Shown: positions 35,796 through 43,383 of the stretch, piece by piece
How the letters are laid out: each line of letters opens with the position of its first letter
Position numbering within the stretch: position 1 is the first letter of the stretch
Assembly (NCBI GenBank): GCA_036263655.1
Contig: DATAGP010000009.1
Coordinates: 174,061 to 238,060, forward strand
DNA from: Schlegelella_A sp036263655
GTDB lineage: Bacteria > Pseudomonadota > Gammaproteobacteria > Burkholderiales > Burkholderiaceae_C
Length of the DNA stretch: 64,000 bases
Direction of reading: 5' to 3'
Made by a program: the position numbers and the translations under genes
Notes under the pieces: model-generated
What the model was told of the DNA's origin: nothing
Databases searched by the model: none
What the model saw: only the letters and a program-made list of their open reading frames with translations

Positions 35796-36632
35796 TCAGG
35801 TGTTCGGGATCCAGCCCTCGACCGGATCGACGGCGTCCGGCATGCCGTAGTTCGGCAGCCGCGACGAACGTGCCGCCTGCACGAGGCACAGCACGGCGTC
35901 GAGACGGTCGCCGCTCGCCTCGACAACCAGCGAGGCGCGCAGCCCCGGGTCCTCGATGGCCAGCGCCGGCGATCCGGTGCCCGTGCTTTCCTCCAGGGCG
36001 CGCAGGATCGCCTCGCGCGCCGCCGTGCGCTCCGGCCGGTCGTCGTTCTTGTACGAGCGCCACTCGATCAGCGAGTGCGCCAGGCGCCGCGGATAGGCCT
36101 CGACGGCGATCCGCTCCGGGTCGCCTGCGTGCAGGCCGGCGATCGAGACGCCGCTGGCAAGCAGGCGCTGGATGCCCTCGTAGTACATCAGGCCGACCGG
36201 CACGTAGCGGGTCTGCAGGGCGCTCGTCGGCAGCACGGTCGAAGCCCGGTCGCTGACCCGGTGCGGCAGGCGCGTGCCCTTCGGACGGGCGTTGCCCCAT
36301 GCGTCGATGTAGGCACGCCATGCCATGCGATCCGGGCAGCGCGCGCGGACGGCGGCCATGACCTCGGCACAGGTGCCGCCCAGCCCGTTCGAGTCGACGA
36401 AGACGCGCGGCAGCCCGAAGGGGAAGTCGAAGGCGCCGAGCCAGGGGCCCGGGGCCTGCAGCCAGTGCTCGAACTCGGCCAGCGAGGTCAGCGACTCGAT
36501 CGCCTCGAGCCGCAGCCGGTTGCCGTCCACGCGTCCGGTCGCGACGGTGACGGGCTTGCGGCGCGACGGGTTGCAGGTGAAATCGACGCCGGCCAGGAGG
36601 TGCTCGTCGAGCCGGGCAGGAGCGGCAGCCAT
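35796..36632 (-). CDS. DUF429 domain protein
   Basis: 278 residues. The N-terminus (LLAGVDFTCNPSRRKPVTVA) and WLGAFDFPFGLPRVFVD contain the acidic residues expected of a DUF429 RNase H-like fold, predicted to bind a divalent metal. Later conserved pieces are RVSDRASTVLPTSALQTRYVP, VEAYPRRLAHSL, and a C-terminal SGDRLDAVLCLVQAARS with a further Asp. The family's activity is not established; a nuclease is a common prediction. The start at 36632 faces the asparaginase start at 36666 across only 33 bp, so promoters must overlap. A much longer open frame upstream is antisense to asparaginase and is rejected. Confidence 0.83.
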   Translation of the reverse strand: MAAAPARLDEHLLAGVDFTCNPSRRKPVTVATGRVDGNRLRLEAIESLTSLAEFEHWLQAPGPWLGAFDFPFGLPRVFVDSNGLGGTCAEVMAAVRARCPDRMAWRAYIDAWGNARPKGTRLPHRVSDRASTVLPTSALQTRYVPVGLMYYEGIQRLLASGVSIAGLHAGDPERIAVEAYPRRLAHSLIEWRSYKNDDRPERTAAREAILRALEESTGTGSPALAIEDPGLRASLVVEASGDRLDAVLCLVQAARSSRLPNYGMPDAVDPVEGWIPNT

Positions 36633-36665
36633 GGGGCGGCGATTGTCGGCGTTAAAGTGCTCTTC

Positions 36666-37706
36666 GTGGACAACCCCATCCTCGTCGAGGCCCTGCGCGG
36701 CGACGCCTGCGAGTCGATGCACCGCGGCGCCGTCGCCGTCGTCGATGCCGACGGCGCGCGGGTCGCCTCGCTCGGCGACATCCGCCGGCACGTCTTCCCG
36801 CGCTCGGCCGTGAAGGTCCTGCAGGCGCTGCCGCTGGTCGAGAGCGGCGCCGCCGACCGCCTCGGCCTCGACGACGAGGCGCTCGCCGTCGCCTGCGCCT
36901 CGCACGGCGGCGAGCCCGCCCACACGGCCGTCGTCGAGCGGATGCTCGGCAAGGCCGGGCTCGACGCAAGCGCCCTCGAATGCGGCACGCAGTGGCCGTC
37001 GCAGGAGCGCGCCGCGCGAGCACTGGCGGCGGCCGGAAAAGAGGCGAGCGCCCTGACCAACAACTGCTCGGGCAAGCACGCCGGCTTCCTGTGCGTGGCC
37101 TGCCGCATGCACGAGGGTGCCGACCTGCGCCGGTTCGTCGCCGGCTATGTCCGGCCTGAGCATCCGGTGATGCGCACCGTCACCGCCGCGCTGCAGGCAG
37201 CCACCGGCTGCGACCTCGCGCAGGTGCCGCGCGGCACCGACGGCTGCTCGATTCCCACCTACGCGATCCCGCTCGAGAACCTCGCCCTCGCCTTCGCGCG
37301 CGTCGGCACCGGCCGCGGACTCGCGCCCGGCCATGCCGCCGCGGCGCAGCGGCTGCGGCGGGCGGTGGCCCGGCATCCGTTCATGGTCGCCGGCAGCGGC
37401 CGGTTCGACACCCGGGTGGTGGAGCGGCTCGGCGAACGGGTGTTCTGCAAGGTCGGCGCCGAGGGCGTGTTCTGCGCCGCCCTGCCCGCGCAGGGGCTGG
37501 GCGTCGCCATCAAGATCGACGACGGCAACAACGCGCGCGCCGCCGAGGTCGTGATGGCCGCCGTGATCGAGCGCTTCGTCAGGCTCGACGACGCCGAGGC
37601 GGGCTTCATGCGCGGGCTGAGCGATGTGGCCCTGCGCAACTGGAACGGCATCGAGGTGGGCGCGCTGCGTGCGACGGCCGAGCTTCGCCGGCGGCTGGAT
37701 GCCTAA
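36666..37706 (+). CDS. Asparaginase II family protein (PF06089-type)
   Basis: 346 residues. The start region NPILVEALRGDACESMHRGA matches the family's PVLVEVxRGxxxESxHxG. Other marks are FPRSAVKVLQALPLVESGAAD, ACASHGGEPAHT, NCSGKHAGFL and the DGCSIPTYAIPL segment. Members of this Rhizobium-type group hydrolyse L-asparagine to aspartate and ammonia, unrelated to E. coli AnsA/B. GTG at 36666 matches the family N-terminus; GTG at 36657 would add three residues. It precedes the nitrile hydratase alpha gene by 19 bp, suggesting that asparagine formed from a nitrile precursor is consumed here. Confidence 0.88.
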   Translation: MDNPILVEALRGDACESMHRGAVAVVDADGARVASLGDIRRHVFPRSAVKVLQALPLVESGAADRLGLDDEALAVACASHGGEPAHTAVVERMLGKAGLDASALECGTQWPSQERAARALAAAGKEASALTNNCSGKHAGFLCVACRMHEGADLRRFVAGYVRPEHPVMRTVTAALQAATGCDLAQVPRGTDGCSIPTYAIPLENLALAFARVGTGRGLAPGHAAAAQRLRRAVARHPFMVAGSGRFDTRVVERLGERVFCKVGAEGVFCAALPAQGLGVAIKIDDGNNARAAEVVMAAVIERFVRLDDAEAGFMRGLSDVALRNWNGIEVGALRATAELRRRLDA

Positions 37707-37725
37707 GGCGTCCGGAGGAAAGCAC

Positions 37726-38322
37726 ATGGACCTGCAACATCCGCCGCGCGCGAGCGCCGCACCCGTGACGCAGCGCGTCGACGCCGTCGAGGCCGCGCTC
37801 GAGTCGCGCGGCCTCACCGCCGGCAATGTCGTCGCCGAGCTCGAGCACCTGGCGCAGGAGGAATGGCTGCCGCGCAACGGCGCGCGCGTCGTGGCGCGGG
37901 CCTGGGCCGATCCGGCCTTTCGCGCCCGGCTGCTCGCCGACGGCAAGGCCGCGGTCGCCGAGCTCGGTCTGGCGATGCCGCGCCATCACCGGCACCTCGT
38001 GGTCCTGGAGAACACGCCGACGGTGCAGAACGTCATCTGCTGCACGCTCTGCTCGTGCACCGCGTTCACCATCGTCGGGCTGCCGCCCGACTGGTACAAG
38101 GACCTCGAGTACCGGGCCCGCATCGTCCGCCAGTCGCGCACCGTCCTCCGCGAGATGGGCCTCGACCTGCCGCCGGAGGTCGAGATCCGCGTCTGGGACA
38201 CGACGGCCGACACGCGCTATCTGGTGCTGCCGGTGCGACCCGCCGGCACCGAGGGCTGGTCCGAGGACGCGCTGGCCGGGCTCGTCACCCGCGACGCGAT
38301 GATCGGCGTCGCCCGCCTCTAG
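37726..38322 (+). CDS. nthA: Nitrile hydratase alpha subunit, cobalt-type
   Basis: 198 residues, the usual size. Nitrile hydratase converts nitriles to amides at a non-corrin cobalt or non-heme iron centre. The metal-claw motif lies at residues 106-111 (CTLCSC, ligands Cys106, Cys109 and Cys111). The Thr in the second position is the cobalt-type form, where iron enzymes have Ser. Other conserved pieces: VVARAWADPAFRARLL, GLPPDWYKDLEYRARIVR and GTEGWSEDALAGLVTRD. An extra Cys105 precedes the motif, and TAFTIVGLPP replaces the common WPVLGLPP. The related thiocyanate hydrolase gamma subunit is an alternative. A strong GGAGGAA lies before the ATG. Confidence 0.92.
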   Translation: MDLQHPPRASAAPVTQRVDAVEAALESRGLTAGNVVAELEHLAQEEWLPRNGARVVARAWADPAFRARLLADGKAAVAELGLAMPRHHRHLVVLENTPTVQNVICCTLCSCTAFTIVGLPPDWYKDLEYRARIVRQSRTVLREMGLDLPPEVEIRVWDTTADTRYLVLPVRPAGTEGWSEDALAGLVTRDAMIGVARL

Positions 38323-38334
38323 GGAGAAGCGAGC

Positions 38335-38952
38335 ATGGACGGCATGCACGACCTCGGCGGCAGGCAGGGCTTCGGGCCCGTGCGGCACGCGCCCGACGCC
38401 CCCGCGTTCCATGCGGCCTGGGAGGTGCGCGCCAATGCGCTGTACTCGCTCGCCGTGAAGCTCGGCGTCTTCAACATGGACGAGTACCGGCACGCGATCG
38501 AGCGCATGGACCCGCGCCACTACCTGTCGGCGAGCTATTACGAGCGCTCGCTGACGGGCCTCGCCACCTTGCTCGTCGAGAAGGGCCTGGTGACGCGCGA
38601 GGAGCTCGAGCGCCGATGCGGCGGGCCCTTCCCGCTCGCCTCGCCCGGTGCAGCGGGCCGCACGAACGTCGCCACTCGGCCGCGCCTGCGACCCGGCGAC
38701 CGCGTCCGTGTGCGCGAGGACTTCGTTCCGGGCCACGTGCGCATGCCGGGCTACATCCGCGGCAAGACCGGCGTGGTCGTCGGCGAGTCGCCGCCCTACC
38801 CCTTCCCGGACGCGCACGCGCACGGCGTCGAGGCGGCCGACGAGCCGACCTACGACGTGCGCTTCCGCAGCGACGATCTGTGGCCCGACTCGGCCGACGC
38901 GGCGCTGGTCCACGTCGGCGTGTTCCAGAGCTATCTCGAGAGGATCGACTAG
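38335..38952 (+). CDS. nthB: Nitrile hydratase beta subunit
   Basis: 205 residues. The N-terminus MDGMHDLGGRQGFGPV is the beta-subunit signature. Further conserved parts are the helical segment NMDEYRHAIERMDPRHYLSASYYER (contacting the active site of the alpha chain) and the SH3-like C-terminal barrel (RLRPGDRVRVREDFVPGHVRMPGYIRGKTG through LVHVGVFQSYLERI). It starts 12 bp after the alpha gene. The usual third gene, the small activator or cobalt chaperone, is absent: the next gene is the convergent DNA ligase, 15 bp away. Thiocyanate hydrolase would normally split this region into two polypeptides, which favours nitrile hydratase. Confidence 0.92.
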   Translation: MDGMHDLGGRQGFGPVRHAPDAPAFHAAWEVRANALYSLAVKLGVFNMDEYRHAIERMDPRHYLSASYYERSLTGLATLLVEKGLVTREELERRCGGPFPLASPGAAGRTNVATRPRLRPGDRVRVREDFVPGHVRMPGYIRGKTGVVVGESPPYPFPDAHAHGVEAADEPTYDVRFRSDDLWPDSADAALVHVGVFQSYLERID

Positions 38953-38967
38953 CCGAACAGCGCCTGC

Positions 38968-40725
38968 TCAGGCGGGCGCGTCGGCCGCCGACCCGTGCTG
39001 CAGCGCCAGAAGGCTCTCGAGCGCCTGCAGGGTGTCGGCCTCGTGGAGCGGCTTGTCGCGGCGGATGCGCAGCATGCGCGGGAAGCGCACCGCGATCCCG
39101 CTCTTGTGCCGGGCGCTGCGGTTGATGCCCTCGAAGCCGAGCTCGAAGACCAGGCTCGGCCGGACGCTGCGCACCGGACCGAACTTCTCGAGCGTGCTCT
39201 GGCGGATCACCCGGTCGATGGTCCTGAACTCCTCGTCGGTCAGACCGGAGTACGCCTTGGCGAACGGCACCAGCTGCAAGGCGTCGGGCGCGGGCGGCTC
39301 GCGGCGCGCGACGGCCTCGACGACGGCCTGCGCCTCGGCGGCATCGAGCGGCGTCCGGTTCCAGACCGCGAAGGTGTAGTCGGTGTAGACGCTGGCGCGG
39401 CGGCCATGCCCGGCCTGTGCGTAGACCAGCACGCAGTCGACGCTGAGCGGATCGATCTTCCACTTCCACCAGGTGCCGGCGGCGATGTCGTCCTGCTTGC
39501 GCCGCCCCGTGCCGTAGCGCGCCTGCCGGTGCTTCAGCATGAAGCCTTCGACGCCGCGCGCACGCGACTCGCGGCGCAACTCGGCCAGCGCGCCCCAGTC
39601 TTCTGCCGACTCGATCGGTGACAGGCGGATGGCCTCGCGGCCGGGCCCCGGCTCGTCGCCGGCCGCTGCGCCGACGGCCGCCTCGAGCAGGCGGCGACGT
39701 TCGTGCTGCGGCTGCTCGCGCAGGTCGACGCCGCCCCACTCGAGCAGGTCGTAGGCGATGAAGGCGACCGGCGCCTGGGCGAGCACCTTGCGGTCGAGCA
39801 CCTTCCTGCCGATGCGCTTCTGCAGCAGGGCGAAGGGCGCGACGCGGCCGTCGGCCCAGACGACGATCTCTCCGTCGAGCACGGTGCCGTCGGGCAGCGG
39901 CTGCGCGACGGCGACGATCTCCGGGAAGCGTTCGGTGACCAGCTCCTCGCCGCGCGACCAGATCCACACCTGGCCGGCACGCTTCACGACCTGGGCCCGG
40001 ATGCCGTCGTACTTCCATTCGACGATCCAGTCGGCGGGGCCGGCGAGCCTCGCCTGGAACTCGGTGTGCGGAAGGTCGAGCGAGTGGGCGAGGAAGAACG
40101 GATAGGGCTGGCCGATGTCGATCCCGCCGACATCGCCGCTGCCCGTGAGCTGCGCATAGCGCTGGGCGCTCGGCGTCGAGCGGGCATCGGTGTAGCCCAT
40201 CATGCGCTGCGCCACGAGCTTGGCGTCGACGCCGGCGGCTTCGGCCAGCGCGCGCTGCACCAGCAGCCTGCTCACGCCGACACGAAAGCCGCCGCCGATC
40301 AGCTTGTTGAAGAGGAAGCGGCCGGCGGTGTCGAGCTCGTCCCAGTACGAGGCGACGCGCGCCGCCTGCTCGGCGGGGGAGAGGCCGCGCAAGGGCAGCA
40401 GCCGCTCCTCGACCCAGACCGCGAGGCCGAGGTCGCTCTCGTGCGCCGGCGGCGGCAGCACGTGGGCGACGGTCTCGGCGAAGTCGCCGACCGCCTGGTA
40501 GCAGGCGTCGAAGAGCCACGGGTCGACGCCCGCCCGCTCGCAGGCGAGCGCGGACAGCAGGGCGCCGGGCACGACCTGGCGCGGCTTGCCGCCGGCCAGG
40601 AAGTACACCGCCCAGGCGGCGTCACGCGGCTCGGCCGCGGCGAAGTAGCGCTTCAGCGCCTCGACCTTGGCGCTCGTCGCCGTCGTCCCATCGAGCTCGG
40701 TGAAGAGCTGCGCGAAGCGCTTCAC
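38968..40725 (-). CDS. ATP-dependent DNA ligase (ligase-associated repair family)
   Basis: 585 residues. The N-terminal DNA-binding helical domain (1-200) is followed by the adenylation domain with the nucleophile lysine in EWKYDGIRAQ (KYDGIR motif), VLDGEIVVW (motif III), VEGFMLKHRQARYGTG (motif IV) and WWKWKIDP (motif V). An OB-fold domain closes the protein (GIAVRFPRMLRIRRDK). It joins DNA nicks using ATP; bacterial members of this size pair with the helicase and exonuclease of the ligase-associated damage response. The GTG start overlaps the exonuclease stop (GTGA), so the pair is coupled. Convergent with nitrile hydratase beta. Confidence 0.93.
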   Translation of the reverse strand: MKRFAQLFTELDGTTATSAKVEALKRYFAAAEPRDAAWAVYFLAGGKPRQVVPGALLSALACERAGVDPWLFDACYQAVGDFAETVAHVLPPPAHESDLGLAVWVEERLLPLRGLSPAEQAARVASYWDELDTAGRFLFNKLIGGGFRVGVSRLLVQRALAEAAGVDAKLVAQRMMGYTDARSTPSAQRYAQLTGSGDVGGIDIGQPYPFFLAHSLDLPHTEFQARLAGPADWIVEWKYDGIRAQVVKRAGQVWIWSRGEELVTERFPEIVAVAQPLPDGTVLDGEIVVWADGRVAPFALLQKRIGRKVLDRKVLAQAPVAFIAYDLLEWGGVDLREQPQHERRRLLEAAVGAAAGDEPGPGREAIRLSPIESAEDWGALAELRRESRARGVEGFMLKHRQARYGTGRRKQDDIAAGTWWKWKIDPLSVDCVLVYAQAGHGRRASVYTDYTFAVWNRTPLDAAEAQAVVEAVARREPPAPDALQLVPFAKAYSGLTDEEFRTIDRVIRQSTLEKFGPVRSVRPSLVFELGFEGINRSARHKSGIAVRFPRMLRIRRDKPLHEADTLQALESLLALQHGSAADAPA

Positions 40726-41753
40726 TCGCCGGCGTCCTCCTGCTCGTCGTTCTCGCCGTACTCGGTCTCGAAGGCGCCGGCCTCGAGCCCCTGGTCCGAC
40801 AGCCAGCGGACCATCACCGCCTCGTAGCCGTGCGTGACGATGACGCGCTCGGCGCCGGTCGCGGCGATGGCGCGCTGCAGGCCGGGCCAGTCGGCGTGGT
40901 CGCTGAGGACGAAGCCGCGGTCGACCGAGCGGCGCCGGCGTGCGCCGCGCAGCTGCATCCAGCCGCTGGCGAAGGCGTCGCTGTAGTCGCCGAAGCGGCG
41001 CGTCCAGGTCGAGTTCTGCGCCGACGGCGGCGCGACGATGAGCGCGCGCTTCAGCACCGCCTTGTCCTTGATCTCGGTGGCGATCGGCGTCTCGGGGATG
41101 TCGACACCGGCGGCCCGGTAGGCGCGGTTCAGCGGCTCGACCGCGCCGTGCACCAGGATCGGCCCGATCGAGCGATCGACGCCGCGCAGGATGCGCTGCG
41201 CCTTGCCGAAGCTGTAGCCCATCAGCAGGCTGGCGCGTCCGTTGTCGGCGTTGCCGCGCCACCAGGCGTCGATCGATGCGAACAGCTCCGCCTGCGGCCG
41301 CCAGCGATAGATCGGCAACCCGAAGGTCGACTCGGTGATGAAGCAATGGCAGCGCACCGGCTCGAATGGCGTGCAGGTCTGGTTGTCCTCGGCCCGATCG
41401 GCGCTGCTGCCGGCGACGTAGTAGTCGCCCGAGGCGACCCAGACGCGGCCGCCGTGCTCGAGCCGCACCTGTGCCGAGCCCAGGACGTGGCCCGCCGGAT
41501 GCAGGCTCAGGCGCACGCCGAAATGATCGACGACCTGGCCGTAGGGCAGCGTCTGCAGGTCGACGTCGCCGAGCCTCGCCCGCAGCACGCCCTCGGCTTC
41601 CGCCGACGCCAGGTAGTGGGTGTTGCCGCGGCGCGAATGGTCGGCGTGCGCATGCGTGATCACGGCGCGATCGACCGGCCGCCACGGATCGATGTAGAAG
41701 TCACCCGGCGGGCAGTACAGGCCTTCGGGGCGCTGGACGATCAGGTCGTCCAT
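40722..41753 (-). CDS. Ligase-associated metallo-beta-lactamase-fold exonuclease
   Basis: 343 residues, SNM1/Artemis-like fold. The metal-binding HAHADH motif (ITHAHADHSRRG) appears near residue 36. A second His lies in LHPAGHVLGSAQV, and Asp in VASGDYYV. The beta-CASP-like part includes TESTFGLPIYRW, VLSDHADWPGL and VIVTHGY. It is predicted to trim DNA ends before ligation and is the standard partner of the ligase-associated DNA ligase immediately downstream (4 bp overlap). The long upstream frame extension to 41960 has no conserved content. The 194 bp between this gene and the PEP-CTERM gene holds the control regions of both. Confidence 0.92.
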   Translation of the reverse strand: MDDLIVQRPEGLYCPPGDFYIDPWRPVDRAVITHAHADHSRRGNTHYLASAEAEGVLRARLGDVDLQTLPYGQVVDHFGVRLSLHPAGHVLGSAQVRLEHGGRVWVASGDYYVAGSSADRAEDNQTCTPFEPVRCHCFITESTFGLPIYRWRPQAELFASIDAWWRGNADNGRASLLMGYSFGKAQRILRGVDRSIGPILVHGAVEPLNRAYRAAGVDIPETPIATEIKDKAVLKRALIVAPPSAQNSTWTRRFGDYSDAFASGWMQLRGARRRRSVDRGFVLSDHADWPGLQRAIAATGAERVIVTHGYEAVMVRWLSDQGLEAGAFETEYGENDEQEDAGE

Positions 41754-41786
41754 GGCGTGGGCGTCGCGTACCGGTCCAAGTGCTTC

Positions 41787-41816
41787 TTGACAGCGTTTCC
41801 CGACGAATCGTAAGCT
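41787..41816 (+). promoter_or_regulatory. Candidate sigma-70 promoter for the PEP-CTERM protein gene
   Basis: A perfect -35 hexamer TTGACA lies at 41787-41792. With an 18 bp spacer, a weak -10 TAAGCT lies at 41811-41816 (three of six matches). Transcription would start near 41824, leaving a leader of about 124 bases to the ATG at 41948. The leader holds a 10 bp direct repeat ACGCGTGGCT at 41854-41863 and 41885-41894, a possible regulator site. Confidence 0.45.
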
Positions 41817-41947
41817 GGCCGCAGTCCCCGCGAATTCACAACCGGAATCGCCCACGCGTGGCTGCGACGGCACGCGCAGAGGTGACGCGTGGCTCACTCG
41901 CGAGACGCCGCGCACGGTGCGTTCGTCGCAGTGAAAGGGGGACGACC

Positions 41948-43237
41948 ATGCTTCATCCACCGCGCCGGTTCCGCGCCGGCTGCATCATCGTTGCGTCCTG
42001 CGCCATGCTGTGTTCGCCGGCGCGCGCCACGGAGGCCTGGGAGAACGGACGCGCCTACACGGCGGCGATCGAGAAGGGAGCGGCGGAGGCGGCCAAGGCC
42101 GTGGCCGCGGCCGCAGCCACGGTCGTCGTCGCCACGGCCGACGTGGCAAGGGCACGGAGCAACCTGGCCGCGGCCGGGGGCACCGCTGTCGGAACGTCCG
42201 CGGCGACGCTGGCCGCCCTGGCCCAGGCGGAGGCCGCCCTCGCCTCGGCGACGGCCACGCTCGCAGCAGCACAGTCGGCCGCTGCAGTCGCCACCGCCGT
42301 GGTGGTCGGAGCGAGCGTGGGAACCTACATCGGCCAGGGCTTGCGCGGTCTCTGGGATCTCTGCTGGGATCCGGTCTGCAGCGCGGTCAGCCTGACGCCG
42401 AACCTCTTCCCAATCTACCGTCCGGCCGATCCGATGCAGCTTCAGACACTCCTTCCGACCTTGACGCTGTTGGGATCGAACGCCAGCCTGACGCATGCCG
42501 ACTTCCTGAACGCCGGCAGCGCCGGGCTCCTGGCCGAGACGTTCATCCTGCAGGGCGCCCACATGACGATCGGCGCGGCACGCGGCGCCGCCGCCTCCAC
42601 GGCGGGACGCCACGCCGAGGTGCTCACCGCCGTCGGCGACCTGAAGACGGAGCTCGTGGTCTTTCGCGGCACCGTTGAAGCCATGGGCAACCTGCTGGAA
42701 GCCACCGTCATTCCATCACCCGTTCCCGGGCTGAGCACGGCCCTGACGGAGTTCGTCAATGCCGCCAGCCTGGCCAAGGCAGCGTGTGCCGCGTCGGGTG
42801 CTGCAAGCTGCGCGGCGATGGGCACCGAGCTCGACGCGGCGACGGCTGCCTTGCAGGACGCCGGGCAAGCTGTCGCCGGCAGCCACTTCCCACGACTGAG
42901 CGGCGGGGAACAGCCCGCCTTCGCAGACCTGAGCGTCGCCGAGTTCCACCAGTTCCTGGACCGCGTCGCCGCCGTCGGCACGGCTGGGCTGCCTGCAGAA
43001 GAAGTCGCCTTGATGAACCGTCTCGCCGAGGAAGCAGGCGTCACGTTCGAGGGCTTTGCGAGCGCGGCGGCATTGGTCGCCGCGTACGACGCGGCGGGCG
43101 ATACGGGTGGTCGGGAGAGCGCGCTCTTCGACGCCCAGACGGGGCTCCTCAGCTTCGCCGATCTCCTGCGCGAATCCGCGACGACGCTTCGGGCAGCGGG
43201 TACTGGCTCAACATCGACCTCGACGAGTCGCCGGTGA
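41948..43237 (+). CDS. Exported alanine-rich protein; PEP-CTERM tail lost by frameshift
   Basis: 429 residues as read. A signal peptide (RFRAGCIIVASCAMLCSPARA, cleaved near residue 27) precedes an Ala-rich helical region (about 35-125) containing small-residue repeats. A neutral domain of unknown function follows. The present frame ends in a short Ser/Thr run (TGSTSTSTSRR) and stops at 43237. One frame over, the sequence continues GYWLNIDLDESPV and then IPEPSTVLLIALGLGSLVWRRR, a textbook PEP-CTERM signal. A one-base deletion, or equivalent, in about 43150-43205 would explain this. An intact protein would be exported and processed by an exosortase. AAAGGGGGA precedes the ATG. Sequencing error cannot be excluded. 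Confidence 0.75.
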   Translation: MLHPPRRFRAGCIIVASCAMLCSPARATEAWENGRAYTAAIEKGAAEAAKAVAAAAATVVVATADVARARSNLAAAGGTAVGTSAATLAALAQAEAALASATATLAAAQSAAAVATAVVVGASVGTYIGQGLRGLWDLCWDPVCSAVSLTPNLFPIYRPADPMQLQTLLPTLTLLGSNASLTHADFLNAGSAGLLAETFILQGAHMTIGAARGAAASTAGRHAEVLTAVGDLKTELVVFRGTVEAMGNLLEATVIPSPVPGLSTALTEFVNAASLAKAACAASGAASCAAMGTELDAATAALQDAGQAVAGSHFPRLSGGEQPAFADLSVAEFHQFLDRVAAVGTAGLPAEEVALMNRLAEEAGVTFEGFASAAALVAAYDAAGDTGGRESALFDAQTGLLSFADLLRESATTLRAAGTGSTSTSTSRR

Positions 43238-43383
43238 CGCAGATGGCGGTGGCGGCGATCCCCGAGCCGTCCACCGTGCTCCTGATCGCCCTGGGACTCG
43301 GCTCCCTTGTCTGGCGGCGTCGTGCCGCGAACGGCAGGCTCGACCCCTGCACGCCCCGGCAGCCGATCGGCGCACCCTGCTAG
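43205..43383 (+). other. Detached PEP-CTERM sorting signal and true 3' end of the preceding gene
   Basis: In the frame one base back from the upstream coding frame, the sequence reads WLNIDLDESPVTQ, then the PEP motif (codons 43261-43269), a hydrophobic helix TVLLIALGLGSLVW, and a basic cluster RRRAANGR. It ends at a TAG at 43381-43383. That TAG shares CTAG with the stop of the convergent clsB gene, as at two other convergent pairs in the window, which supports this frame as the original gene end. Confidence 0.75.

Noticed and set aside
35251..36321. Minus-strand frame with Met/Pro/Glu repeats opposite the YsnF gene
   Set aside because: The repeat is the reverse complement of the MGSSGG tandem units; the plus-strand frame carries the conserved DUF2382 domain.
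39703..40827. Plus-strand frame opposite the DNA ligase
   Set aside because: Shadow frame with Arg/Gly/Asp-rich composition and no domain; the ligase frame on the minus strand has all adenylation motifs.
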